Shown: positions 7,735-18,804, numbered from the stretch's first letter. The stretch is DNA of 39,046 nt from an uncultured Coriobacteriaceae bacterium (GCA_949287085.1 CASEER010000011.1:1-39046), one strand, 5' to 3'. The notes: generated by a model not told the origin, from the letters alone. Program-made: numbers and translations.

Positions 7735-9075
7735 ATGGATCAGCAGCAGAACATCGACTTCGTGCTCCGTACGGTCGAAGAGCGCGGCATTCGCTTTGTG
7801 CATCTCTGGTTTACCGACGTGCTCGGCAGGCTCAAGAGCTTTGCCATTAGCCCCGAGGACCTCGAAGTTGCGTTTGAGGAGGGCGTGGGCTTTGACGGCT
7901 CGTCCATCGAGGGCTTCACCGCGCCCGAAGAGGCGGATATGCTCGCCTTCCCGGACCCCTCCACGTTCCAGGTGCTGCCGTGGCGCCCCTCGCACGACGG
8001 CGTAGCGCGCGTGTTCTGCGACATCCGCAAGCCCGACCGCACCTACTTTGAGGGCGATCCGCGCGAGTGCCTACGTCGCATGTTCCGCCGAGCCGAGTCG
8101 TCCGGCTTCATCATGAACGTTGGCACCGAGCTCGAATACTATTACTTCCCCGACGACCACACCCCCGTCCCGGTGGACGAGGTGGGCTACTTTGACCTCA
8201 TGCCGTCAGATTCCGCGCGTGACCTGCGCCGCGACACGGTGCTCACGCTTGAGAAGATGAGCATTCCGGTCGAGTACACCTTCCATTCGTCAGGCAAGTC
8301 GCAGCACGGTATTTCGCTGCGCCATGCCGAGGCGCTCACCACCTCGGATGCCATCATGACGGCCAAGTACATCATCAAGCTCGAGGCGTATGCGTCGGAC
8401 ATTCACGCGACGTTTATGCCCAAGCCCATCGCCGGCGCGCCGTCGAGCGCGATGTTCCTCCACCAGTCGCTCTTTGACCGCCAGGGAAACAACGTGTTTT
8501 GGGGCGAGGATGACCACACCTACCACCTCTCCGACATCGCCAAGCATTACATGGCCGGCATTCTTGCCCATGCGCGCGAGATCAGCGCCATCACCAATCC
8601 CACGGTCAACTCGTACAAGCGCCTCACCACGGGCGAGGGCAGCACGCCCGAATACGCTACGTGGGGCCTGCGCAACCGTGCTGCCATGATTCGCGTGCCC
8701 ATCTACAAGCCGGGCAAGCAGCTCTCTACGCGCATCGAGCTGCGTTCGCCGGACCCCATGGCCAATCCGTACCTGGTTAACGCCGTAACGCTCGCCGCTG
8801 GTCTTGACGGTATTGAGCGCAAGCTCGAGCTACCGCCCGAGACCACGGCCGAGATGCTCAGCAAGGGCCCCGAGGCACTCAAGGCCGTTGGGTGCGCCCC
8901 GCTGCCGCGCAGCCTCGACGAGGCGCTCGACGCCTTTGAGAACTCGGCATTTATGAAGGACGCCTTGGGCGAGCATATCCACTCGTTCTTCCTTAAAAAG
9001 AAGCGCGCGGAGTGGGAAAAGTTCACCTCTACGGTAACGGAGTGGGAGCTCAAGCATTACTTTGCCAATTCATAG
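7735..9075 (+). CDS. glnA: Glutamine synthetase, type I
   Basis: It makes glutamine from glutamate, ammonia and ATP, the main ammonia-assimilation step. The ATG at 7735 follows AGAGGGAGG and gives 446 aa. Family motifs include VGFDGSSIEGF, GTELEYYYFP, SSGKSQHGISLRHAEAL, NPTVNSYKRLTTG and the RSPDPMANPYL region. The size and lack of inserts fit the GSI-alpha group. Where adenylylated enzymes have NLYDLPPEE, this protein reads KLELPPETT, so the target Tyr is absent. Activity is therefore probably set by transcription and feedback, not by GlnE. GlnR-like boxes sit in the promoter, and a GlnR-like gene starts 144 bp after the stop. Confidence 0.97.
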   Translation: MDQQQNIDFVLRTVEERGIRFVHLWFTDVLGRLKSFAISPEDLEVAFEEGVGFDGSSIEGFTAPEEADMLAFPDPSTFQVLPWRPSHDGVARVFCDIRKPDRTYFEGDPRECLRRMFRRAESSGFIMNVGTELEYYYFPDDHTPVPVDEVGYFDLMPSDSARDLRRDTVLTLEKMSIPVEYTFHSSGKSQHGISLRHAEALTTSDAIMTAKYIIKLEAYASDIHATFMPKPIAGAPSSAMFLHQSLFDRQGNNVFWGEDDHTYHLSDIAKHYMAGILAHAREISAITNPTVNSYKRLTTGEGSTPEYATWGLRNRAAMIRVPIYKPGKQLSTRIELRSPDPMANPYLVNAVTLAAGLDGIERKLELPPETTAEMLSKGPEALKAVGCAPLPRSLDEALDAFENSAFMKDALGEHIHSFFLKKKRAEWEKFTSTVTEWELKHYFANS

Positions 9076-9219
9076 GCAGGCGAGCACCGCGTTTGGGGCG
9101 TTGCTCGCACAGTGTGGTGCCGTTATTTGCGCATGTAGAAAAAGTGCCATATCTGCGGCTGTATTAACTGTATGCGCCCGAGGTTACGGTAAGATACAAC
9201 ACGTGTTAGGAGGTGCTGC

Positions 9220-9882
9220 ATGGCCGAGAAGTGTATTTTGTTTATGGCCAGGACAACGAGGTTCCACGAGTTTGTCCGGACGCTCACCCAGTCATTGGGC
9301 GTCGAGGTGAGCTTGGCGACTCCGGATTCCCCCAACGCAGCACACGATTTTGACTTGCTTGTTCTTGATGCGGACGGCATTCGCAACGACCGCATTGACC
9401 AGATGGCTAAGTGGCTTGAAGATCGCGGCGGCATTCCCATGCTCGTGATTGCCGATGACGAGACGCTGCCCTCGCTGTGGCTGCCGGCGCATGCGCGCTG
9501 CGATTTTATTTACTCCTCGGCTAATAGCACCGAGCTTGAAGTGCGCGCGCGCCGCCTGATGGGCGACGACGACTCGTTTGGGGTCGATGACATCCTGCAC
9601 ATCGATAACCTGGTCATCAATTTGGCGACCTATCAGGTGTATCTGGATGACTCCCCGGTTGATTTGACGCTCATGGAGTACTCGCTGCTCTCGTTCTTGG
9701 CCACGCATCCCAACCGCGCTTACTCGCGCGAGACGCTGCTGCATCGCGTGTGGGGCTTTGAGTACTGCGGCGGCACGCGCACCGTCGACGTGCATATTCG
9801 TCGCATTCGCTCCAAGGTGGGTCCACAGATTGCAGCGCACATCACCACCGTCCGCGGCGTGGGCTACCTCTTCAAAGACTAG
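9220..9882 (+). CDS. GlnR-like OmpR-family orphan regulator
   Basis: A DNA-binding regulator of 220 aa, started at ATG 9220 behind AGGAGG. The receiver-like domain (about 1-115) keeps one aspartate, Asp50 in DLLVLDADG. It lacks the acidic pair after strand 1 (CILFMARTTRF instead), so normal phosphorylation is doubtful. The C-terminal winged helix (about 125-218) carries DLTLMEYSLLSFLATHP, VWGFEYCGGTRTVDVHIRR and TTVRGVGYLF. From memory this closely follows the actinobacterial nitrogen regulator GlnR, which also keeps Asp50 and works without a kinase. No histidine kinase is adjacent, and glnA lies directly upstream. TAAGAT (9190-9195) may be its -10. It could instead be an unrelated orphan regulator; no alignment was run. 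Confidence 0.8.
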   Translation: MAEKCILFMARTTRFHEFVRTLTQSLGVEVSLATPDSPNAAHDFDLLVLDADGIRNDRIDQMAKWLEDRGGIPMLVIADDETLPSLWLPAHARCDFIYSSANSTELEVRARRLMGDDDSFGVDDILHIDNLVINLATYQVYLDDSPVDLTLMEYSLLSFLATHPNRAYSRETLLHRVWGFEYCGGTRTVDVHIRRIRSKVGPQIAAHITTVRGVGYLFKD

Positions 9883-9958
9883 GTAAAATGAGGACAGAGG
9901 ATTTTTCACCTTGCCATGGTGGGCTGAGGTGAAATTCCCTCTGGCCCCATTTCACCTC
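9882..9958. repeat. Two inverted copies of the GAGGACAGAGG palindrome
   Basis: Copy 1 (9882-9910) has GGTAAAAT, GAGGACAGAGG, ATTTTTCACC and starts inside the stop codon of the regulator. Copy 2 (9926-9958) is in the opposite orientation, with a perfect 10-bp stem GAGGTGAAAT/ATTTCACCTC and a 13-nt loop. Read on the other strand, that loop is GGGGCCAGAGGGA. Related copies are at 11784-11810 and 24431-24465. Copy 1 has a T-run and might act as a weak terminator. Confidence 0.75.
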
Positions 9959-10079
9959 GAGGGACAAAAATAGTTAAAAATGACTGAAGCTCGCACGGCG
10001 GGGCGAACAAAAGCGTGTTCTTGGGGTACAACGCTTGCTGACCAACGATTATGTATCGCAAGCGAAAGGAAGCATGCTA

Positions 10080-11690
10080 ATGGACGAGAAGTATCCCCAG
10101 CGCCCCGAGGGGGTGCCAGCGGGCGAGGGCAGCGCGCCGACCCCGCGCATAGAAGTTGAACCGACGCCGCAGGCCCCGCAGGACGCCGCGGGATCTGCAC
10201 CCATGCAAGCCATGCCGGGCGCGGCGGCCAATACCGCAGCAACCGAGTCCATGCCCGGCGCCGCGAGCGCGGCGCATGCAGCAGGCGCGCCCGGCCAGGC
10301 GCAACCCGGCGCAACAACGCAGCTGCCGGGTGCCGCGAGCACGCAGGGCACACCGTCTGCCCAGCCCACGCAGCCTGACACAACGCAGCAGGTGCCGAGC
10401 GGCGCCGCAGCGGGTTCCGGCCGGGTTCCTCAGCCACCCGTACCGCCTACCGAGACCGTAACGCACACGGTGGTCAAGACCAAGACCAAAAAGCTGCCGG
10501 TGTTTGTGTCGTCGCTTGCCGGTTTGGTGGTGGGCGCCGTGCTCGTGATCGCGCTCGTGATGACTGGCGCGTTCCGCATTAGCGACACCGACGTGGAGGC
10601 GCCCGCGATTTCAAATAGCGGCTCCACGCAGAACATCCAGATCGACGCCGAAGACACCACGCTGGCCGAGGCGGTCTCGGCCAAGGCACTGCCGTCAGTG
10701 GTTTCTATTACCGCAGTTAACGAGGCTTCCGGCGAGGGCGGCGTTGGCTCGGGCGTGGTGCTCGACACCGATGGCAACATTCTCACCAACTACCACGTGA
10801 TTCAGGGCGCCACTACGGTCAGCGTGTCCATGAACGACGGTACGAGTTATGAGGCCAAGGTCGTGGGCCAGGATGAGTCGAGCGATTTGGCGGTCATTCG
10901 CCTGCAGGACGTCGACGCGAGCGCGCTGACGCCCATTGAGCTGGGCGATTCCGACAAGCTGACCGTGGGCGAATGGGTGATGGCTATTGGCAGCCCGTTT
11001 GGCAACGAGCAGTCCGTCTCCACCGGTATCGTGAGCGCCCTGTACCGCTCGACCGCGCTGCCGAGCACCTCGGGCACGACGATTTACGCCAACATGATTC
11101 AGACCGACGCGGCCATTAACCCGGGCAACTCGGGCGGCGCGCTGGTGAACGACAACGGCGAGCTCATTGGCATCAACTCTATGATCGAGAGCTACTCGGG
11201 CTCGAGCTCGGGCGTTGGCTTTGCCATTCCGGTGAATTACGCCATTAACATCGCCAACCAGATCATCAATGGCAAGACTCCGACTCACCCCTATATTGGC
11301 GTGACGGTGACCTCGGTGAATGCTTACGAGGCGCGTAAGAACAACCTGTCGGTGAATGAGGGCGCGTACGTGAACTCGGTGAATGTCGATAGCCCGGCGG
11401 CCGAAGCGGGCCTCAAAGAGGGCGACATCGTGACCGCGGTGGACGATACGTCGATTTCCTCGGCCGACGGCCTGATCATCGCGGCGCGCGAACATGCGAT
11501 TGGCGACACGATAACGCTCACTGTGGTACGCGGTAAGAAGACCATGAAGGTCGACGTAAAACTGGGCTCCGATGCCGACGTTCAGACCGAAAGCCAGGAC
11601 GGCACCACGGGTGACGGTTCGGGCAATTCTCTCAGCGAGGAAGAGCTGCGCGAGTATCTTGAGGAGCTCATGCAAAACGGCCAGCGCTAA
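10080..11690 (+). CDS. Membrane-anchored HtrA/DegP-type serine protease
   Basis: A 536-aa S1C-family protease that would act outside the membrane on misfolded exported proteins. The ATG at 10080 follows AAAGGAAG. Residues 1-135 form a Pro/Ala/Gln-rich cytoplasmic tail with repeated MPGAA/LPGAA motifs. One transmembrane helix follows (about 140-162, LPVFVSSLAGLVVGAVLVIA). The trypsin-like domain has the full triad: His239 in TNYHVI, Asp269 in SSDLAVIRL and Ser351 in PGNSGGAL. A single PDZ domain (about 400-495) ends in an acidic, Ser/Gly-rich tail. This architecture is the common Gram-positive HtrA form. It is monocistronic between the GlnR-like gene and ligA. Confidence 0.94.
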   Translation: MDEKYPQRPEGVPAGEGSAPTPRIEVEPTPQAPQDAAGSAPMQAMPGAAANTAATESMPGAASAAHAAGAPGQAQPGATTQLPGAASTQGTPSAQPTQPDTTQQVPSGAAAGSGRVPQPPVPPTETVTHTVVKTKTKKLPVFVSSLAGLVVGAVLVIALVMTGAFRISDTDVEAPAISNSGSTQNIQIDAEDTTLAEAVSAKALPSVVSITAVNEASGEGGVGSGVVLDTDGNILTNYHVIQGATTVSVSMNDGTSYEAKVVGQDESSDLAVIRLQDVDASALTPIELGDSDKLTVGEWVMAIGSPFGNEQSVSTGIVSALYRSTALPSTSGTTIYANMIQTDAAINPGNSGGALVNDNGELIGINSMIESYSGSSSGVGFAIPVNYAINIANQIINGKTPTHPYIGVTVTSVNAYEARKNNLSVNEGAYVNSVNVDSPAAEAGLKEGDIVTAVDDTSISSADGLIIAAREHAIGDTITLTVVRGKKTMKVDVKLGSDADVQTESQDGTTGDGSGNSLSEEELREYLEELMQNGQR

Positions 11691-11698
11691 GGCCAAAC

Positions 11699-11770
11699 GG
11701 GGGATTGCCCCCCCAACGCGTACGTGTAGATAGGAGGCTCGCTGCGAATGCGTTCCGCGGTGGGCCTCCT
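11699..11770 (+). terminator. Possible transcript-end hairpins after htrA
   Basis: GGGGG-ATTG-CCCCC (11699-11712) is followed by a longer hairpin pairing AGGAGGC (11732-11738) with GCCTCCT (11764-11770), with inner G-U-containing pairs. Neither has a T-tract, so termination is uncertain. Confidence 0.35.
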
Positions 11771-11783
11771 CGCAGGTAAACAG

Positions 11784-14147
<2,364 letters not shown>

Positions 14148-14248
14148 CAGGTGCTGCGGGATTGAACAGGCGCGCTGCTCGACTATGTATTTCCGACCTG
14201 TGCGCTGATGGGGCTGGGCTGCTTTTTGCGCAAGTAGGGCAATCAGGG

Positions 14249-14310
14249 TTGACAGCGGGGAGAAGACAGCGGTATTACTTGACTCGTCAATTATTGACCA
14301 GTCAAGTAAT
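14249..14310 (+). promoter_or_regulatory. Promoter and palindromic operator of the marR-ABC operon
   Basis: The -35 TTGACA (14249-14254) and -10 TATTAC (14273-14278) are 18 bp apart. A 37-bp near-perfect palindrome centred on 14292 covers the -10. Outer arms ATTACTTGACT (14274-14284) and AGTCAAGTAAT (14300-14310) and inner arms GTCAAT/ATTGAC are all perfect; only one base pair mismatches. MarR binding here would block RNA polymerase. Confidence 0.8.
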
Positions 14311-14326
14311 AGGAGATGAATCACCT

Positions 14327-14854
14327 GTGGAAGAGCCGGACTTGTTTGAGTTCCGTGCGCTGCTCTACCGCGCAAGCCATGCTCAGCGGCAGCTCATGCA
14401 TCCGTTTATGGCGAGCATCGGCCTGGGAACCGGACAGCCCAAACTGCTTTCGTACCTTGATGAGCACGGTCCCAGCGCCCCGCGCGATCTGGTGGAATAC
14501 TACGAACTCGATCCTGCGGGCGTGTCGCGCATGCTCGACACGCTTGCTAGGCGCGGCCTGGTGACCATTGCGCCCGCGGAGGGCGACCGCCGCAGCAAGG
14601 TGGTCTCGCTCACCGCCGAGGGCAAGCGCGTCTCGCAGTCGTGGAATGCCGCATGTCGCGAGGAGGCGGCGGCCATGCTCGAGGGTTTTGCGCCCGAAGA
14701 GCGTGCCGCCTTTGCGGACTACCTTGCTCGCGCCCATACCAATCTGCGTGCCTACGGCCGGAAGCTGGCAGGCAAGGACGAATCATCCGCCGAAAACGCT
14801 GCCACATCCGCCGTTGCCCCAGCCTCCGCTCCCAAGGAGGCCCACCATGCATGA
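14327..14854 (+). CDS. MarR-family transcriptional regulator
   Basis: A 175-aa winged-helix repressor. The GTG at 14327, after AGGAG at 14311, is chosen because upstream codons lie inside the operator. The core runs from FEFRALLYRASHAQRQLMHPFM through a helix-turn-helix (DLVEYYELDPAGVSRMLDTL) to the wing (RRGLVTIAPAEGDRRSKVVSLT). A loose Ala/Ser/Pro tail follows the last helix. The gene overlaps the first ABC gene by 8 bp, so it is translationally coupled to the exporter. It very likely autoregulates through the 37-bp palindrome just upstream. The inducer is unknown; MarR-ABC exporter operons often respond to toxic compounds or signals. Confidence 0.93.
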   Translation: MEEPDLFEFRALLYRASHAQRQLMHPFMASIGLGTGQPKLLSYLDEHGPSAPRDLVEYYELDPAGVSRMLDTLARRGLVTIAPAEGDRRSKVVSLTAEGKRVSQSWNAACREEAAAMLEGFAPEERAAFADYLARAHTNLRAYGRKLAGKDESSAENAATSAVAPASAPKEAHHA

Positions 14855-16742
14855 GCTGCGCCGTATCGTGAGCTATCTTGGCCCGTATCGCCGCGACGCG
14901 ATCCTGGGCATGCTGCTCGTTGTTATCGAGAGCGCCTTCGAGATGATCATCCCCATCCTCATGGCTGACATCATCGACGTGGGCGTGGCTAACCGCGACC
15001 TCTCCTTCATCTTTCGCCAAGGCGCCTACATGCTCATCTGCGCCTTGCTCTCGCTCATCACAGGGCAGCTCTATGCGCGCCATGCGGCCCGCGCTACCTA
15101 CGGCCTTGGCGCCCGCCTGCGTGCAGCCGAATACGAGCACGTGCAGGAATACAGCTTTGCAAACCTTGACCATTTTGAGACCTCGTCGCTCGTCACGCGC
15201 ATGACCACCGATGTCACGGTGATCCAGAATGCGCTCAACGCGGGGTTTCGCCCCATGGTGCGCGGCCCCGTGATGTTGCTCATTGGCTTTGGCTTGGCGT
15301 TCTACCTCAACACACAGCTCGCGCTCGTATTTGTGGGCGTGTCGCCGTTTATGATCGTGGCGCTCGTTTTGATTGTACGTCACGTGGGCCCGCTTTACGG
15401 TGTGCTGCAGACCACCGTCGACAAGCTCAACGACGTGGTGCAAGAGATGCTTACCGCCGTGCGCGCTGTCAAGGCCTACGTGCGCGAGGACTACGAGTGC
15501 GAGCAGTTCCGCGCGGTCAACGAGGGCCTGGCGCGCACGAGCGAAGATACGTTCAAGTTTGCCGTACTCAATATGCCCGTGCTGTATGTGTCGCTCTACA
15601 CCGCCACGACGCTCATCATGTGGTTTGGTGGCCAGATGATCCTGGGCGGCACGCTCCAGGTGGGCGAGCTCACCGGTTTCCTCTCGTACGTTATGCAGAT
15701 CTTGAACTCGTTCATCATGATTTCGAACGTGTTTTTGCTGCTTACGCGTTCGCTTGCAAGCATTCACCGCATCTGCGAGGTGCTTGACGAGCCGGTGGAC
15801 CTGACCTCGCCCGAGGCAGCGGTGACCGAGGTTGCAGACGGTTCCATCGAATTCAAGGATGTCTCGTTCAAATACCGTGCCGACGCGGCCGAGGATGCGC
15901 TCGAGCACGTAACCCTCAGCATCCCCGCGGGGTCCACCGTGGGCGTGCTCGGCGGCACGGGTTCTGGCAAGACCACGCTCGTGCAGCTCATCCCGCGCCT
16001 CTATGATGCGACCGAAGGCACGGTGCTCGTGGGCGGCCACGACGTGCGCGACTACGACCTTGCCGTGCTGCGCGATGCGGTTTCCATCGTGCTTCAGAAG
16101 AACGTGCTGTTTAGTGGCACCGTGCGCGAGAACCTTTGCTGGGGCAACCCCAAGGCCACTAAGGAAGAGCTGCTCGAGGCGTGCCGGCAAGCGCGCGTGG
16201 ACGAGTTCCTCGACCGGCTGCCGGGCGGCCTTGAGTACGACTTGGGCCAGGGCGGCGTGAACGTGTCCGGCGGCCAGAAGCAGCGCCTGTGCATTGCGCG
16301 CGCCCTGCTCAAGCATCCCAAGGTGCTCATCTTTGACGATTCGACGAGTGCCGTGGACACCGCAACCGATGCCGACATTCGCCGCGCGCTCGCGGCGCTC
16401 ACCGGCGTGACGAAGATCATCATCGCGCAGCGCGTGAGCTCGGTGATGGATGCCGACCAGATCGTGGTGCTCGACGACGGCCGCGTGGACGCGGTGGGCA
16501 CGCACGACGAGCTCCTCGCGCATGACACCATCTACCAGGAAATCTATGAATCCCAGACGCATGGGTCAAGTGGGGATGGGGCCAAAGTAACCCATGCGGA
16601 CGAGGGAGGGGTCAACACGGGCCATGGCACCGCGCCTGCGAACGTAAAGCAGGTCGCAACTGATCATGCCACCGCGCCCGCAAGCGCAAGACAGGCTACA
16701 ACGATCCCGACTCAAAAGGGATCAGAAGGGGGTGAGCGGTAA
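14847..16742 (+). CDS. ABC exporter subunit with degenerate ATP site (half 1)
   Basis: A 631-aa half-transporter with six membrane helices (about residues 15-310) and one ATPase domain (about 340-570). The ATG at 14847 is preceded by AAGGAGG within marR. Walker A is GGTGSGKTT (Lys375) and the signature is VSGGQKQRL. Walker B reads IFDDSTSAVD, with Asp498 where the catalytic Glu is expected, and the H-loop reads IAQRVSSV, with Gln528 for His. These changes mark the inactive site of heterodimeric exporters such as the TM287/288 and BmrCD type. The partner is the next gene, overlapping by 1 bp. After about residue 575 comes a low-complexity tail with a duplicated segment (GHGTAPANVKQVAT / DHATAPASARQATT). 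Substrate unknown. Confidence 0.93.
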   Translation: MHELRRIVSYLGPYRRDAILGMLLVVIESAFEMIIPILMADIIDVGVANRDLSFIFRQGAYMLICALLSLITGQLYARHAARATYGLGARLRAAEYEHVQEYSFANLDHFETSSLVTRMTTDVTVIQNALNAGFRPMVRGPVMLLIGFGLAFYLNTQLALVFVGVSPFMIVALVLIVRHVGPLYGVLQTTVDKLNDVVQEMLTAVRAVKAYVREDYECEQFRAVNEGLARTSEDTFKFAVLNMPVLYVSLYTATTLIMWFGGQMILGGTLQVGELTGFLSYVMQILNSFIMISNVFLLLTRSLASIHRICEVLDEPVDLTSPEAAVTEVADGSIEFKDVSFKYRADAAEDALEHVTLSIPAGSTVGVLGGTGSGKTTLVQLIPRLYDATEGTVLVGGHDVRDYDLAVLRDAVSIVLQKNVLFSGTVRENLCWGNPKATKEELLEACRQARVDEFLDRLPGGLEYDLGQGGVNVSGGQKQRLCIARALLKHPKVLIFDDSTSAVDTATDADIRRALAALTGVTKIIIAQRVSSVMDADQIVVLDDGRVDAVGTHDELLAHDTIYQEIYESQTHGSSGDGAKVTHADEGGVNTGHGTAPANVKQVATDHATAPASARQATTIPTQKGSEGGER

Positions 16743-18619
16743 TGGCCGCACCGGGAAATAAGCCGCAGAACCTGCTCGCCACGCTGCGCGAGCTGCTCGC
16801 CTACATGGGTCGCCACAAGGTGCTCTTCCTGGTGGTGGCGGTGCTGGTGGGCATTTCGGCCATCGCCAACCTGCTCGGCACGTACATGATTCGTCCCGTG
16901 GTCGACAGCCTTGCCGGCGGTGCGTACGCCGACTTTGTGACCGGCATCATCGTGACGGCGCTCATCTATGCGACGGGCGTGGTGGCGGCCTTTGGCTACA
17001 CGCAGATTATGGTGCACGCAGCGCAGAAGGTGCTCGTGGACATTCGCCGCGACCTCTTTGCGCACCTGCAAAAGCTGCCGCTTCGCTACTTTGACACGCA
17101 TAACCGCGGCGACGTGATGAGCTACTTCACCAACGACGTGGACACCGTGGCCGAGGCCATGAACAACAGCTTTGCCATGGTTATTCAGAGCGCTATCCAG
17201 ATCGTGGGCACGCTCGCCATGATCCTCATCTTGAACTGGCAACTTTCGCTGCTCGTGGTGGTGGGTTACATCTGCATGTTTGCTTACATTCGTTACTCCA
17301 CCAACAAAAGCCGCGGGTTTTACCAGCGGCAGCAGGCGGTGCTCGGAGAGCTCGACGGTTACATCGAAGAGATGGTCACGGGCCAAAAGGTCGTGAAGGT
17401 CTTTAACCACGAGGACGCCAACGTGGCGAGTTTCCGCGACAAGAACGAGCGCCTGCGTGTGGCCGGCACGAGCGCGCAGTCGTACGCGGCATCGATGGTG
17501 CCGGCGGTTGTGTCCATCAGCTACGTGAACTACGCCATCGTGGCGGTGCTTGGTGGCTGGATGGCGCTCACCGGTCAAACCGACGTGGGCGTGCTCGCCA
17601 GCTACCTGGTGTTTGTGCGCCAAACGGCGCTGCCCATCAACCAGTTCACGCAGCAGTCGAACTTCCTGCTCTCGGCGCTTGCCGGCGCGGAGCGCGTGTT
17701 CGCTGCCATGCGCGAGGAGCCCGAGGTGGACGAGGGCAAGGTAACGCTGGTCAAGACGGGCAAAGATGCCTGGGCATGGAAGGTGCCAGACGGCTACGGC
17801 ATCGGCGCCTGGGGAGCGCTCGTGCCGGTGGCGGAGCGCAATATGGCTGCGGACGGCACGGTGCTCACGACGGGCCTCATTCCGCTCCGTGGCGATGTAC
17901 GCTTCCATGCCGTGAACTTTGGCTATACCCCAGAGCACGAGGTGCTCCACGACATCAACCTCTTTGCTAAGCCCGGCCAGAAGATCGCGTTCGTGGGGTC
18001 TACGGGTGCCGGCAAGACCACCATCACCAACCTTATCAACCGCTTCTACGACGTGCAGCACGGCGAGATCACCTACGATGGGATCAACGTCAAGAACATC
18101 GCGAAGAGCGCGCTGCGCTCCTCGCTCGGCATCGTGCTGCAAGATACGCACCTGTTCACCGGCACGATTGCCGACAACATTCGCTTTGGCAAGCTCGACG
18201 CCACGGACGAAGAGGTGCGCGCTGCCGCGAAGATCGCCAACGCCGATAGCTTCATCCGGCGTTTGCCAGATGGATATAACACGATGGTGACCTCGGATGG
18301 GGCGAACCTGAGCCAGGGGCAGCGGCAGCTCCTGGCCATCGCGCGCGCGGCCGTGGCCGACCCGCCGGTTCTCATTTTGGACGAAGCGACGAGTTCCATC
18401 GACACGCGTACCGAAATGCTCATTGGGCGCGGCATGGACCAGCTCATGCGCGGGCGCACGACGTTCGTGATCGCGCACCGGCTCTCCACCGTGCGCGACG
18501 CCGACGCCACCATGGTGCTCGAGCACGGCCGGGTGGTGGAGCGCGGCAGCCACGACGAGCTCATTGCCCAGCACGGCCGTTACTACCAGTTGTATACCGG
18601 CATGCTCGAGCTGAGCTAG
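16742..18619 (+). CDS. ABC exporter subunit with catalytic ATP site (half 2)
   Basis: The partner half-transporter, 625 aa, starts at ATG 16742 inside the stop of half 1 (TAATG). It has six helices, then an ATPase domain with intact catalytic residues: GSTGAGKTT (Lys425), LILDEATSSID (Glu548) and IAHRLSTV (His579). Its signature is LSQGQRQL rather than LSGGQ. In a heterodimer this motif faces the Walker motifs of half 1, so both changes fall in the same, degenerate site. A 30-residue Trp/Gly-rich insert (about 340-375) lies between the membrane and ATPase domains. A 6-bp hairpin at 18618-18639 follows without a T-tract. Substrate unknown. Confidence 0.93.
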   Translation: MAAPGNKPQNLLATLRELLAYMGRHKVLFLVVAVLVGISAIANLLGTYMIRPVVDSLAGGAYADFVTGIIVTALIYATGVVAAFGYTQIMVHAAQKVLVDIRRDLFAHLQKLPLRYFDTHNRGDVMSYFTNDVDTVAEAMNNSFAMVIQSAIQIVGTLAMILILNWQLSLLVVVGYICMFAYIRYSTNKSRGFYQRQQAVLGELDGYIEEMVTGQKVVKVFNHEDANVASFRDKNERLRVAGTSAQSYAASMVPAVVSISYVNYAIVAVLGGWMALTGQTDVGVLASYLVFVRQTALPINQFTQQSNFLLSALAGAERVFAAMREEPEVDEGKVTLVKTGKDAWAWKVPDGYGIGAWGALVPVAERNMAADGTVLTTGLIPLRGDVRFHAVNFGYTPEHEVLHDINLFAKPGQKIAFVGSTGAGKTTITNLINRFYDVQHGEITYDGINVKNIAKSALRSSLGIVLQDTHLFTGTIADNIRFGKLDATDEEVRAAAKIANADSFIRRLPDGYNTMVTSDGANLSQGQRQLLAIARAAVADPPVLILDEATSSIDTRTEMLIGRGMDQLMRGRTTFVIAHRLSTVRDADATMVLEHGRVVERGSHDELIAQHGRYYQLYTGMLELS

Positions 18620-18673
18620 CCCCTCGGTTGCGCGGGGCTCGCTCCTGCCACCCAGGGTGCGCATGCGTTGTGA

Positions 18674-18777
18674 TAGAGTGGTGCCCATACTGGGGCCTCG
18701 GATGATGGGGGACGTGGCATGACACAAGGATTCGTCTACGAACCGTAGCGGGCGCACCGCGTTCGTTCTCTGCCCGC
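18674..18777 (+). promoter_or_regulatory. Possible leader peptide and competing hairpins before the MFS gene
   Basis: A TAGAGT -10-like box (18674-18679) precedes a 9-codon frame, MTQGFVYEP (18719-18748), with GGGGGA ahead of it. TTCGT (18731-18735), ACGAA (18738-18742) and a second TTCGT (18762-18766) can pair in alternative ways. GCGGGC (18748-18753) can pair with GCCCGC (18772-18777). This is the layout of translation attenuation for drug-efflux genes, but it is only a suggestion. Confidence 0.3.
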
Positions 18778-18804
18778 ACCATCGCTCGAATCCAAGGAGC
18801 CCCT

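Noticed and set aside
9079..9108. Stem GCGAGCA/TGCTCGC after glnA as a terminator
   Set aside because: Only 7 bp with a 15-nt loop and no T-tract.
9183..9198. GTTAC-N6-ATACA as a GlnR box before the GlnR-like gene
   Set aside because: Only the first half matches; the second is not GAAAC and there is no 11-bp array.
14610..18757. Long minus-strand frames opposite the two ABC genes
   Set aside because: Both plus-strand genes have complete catalytic motifs. The antisense products are low-complexity His/Arg/Ala sequence.
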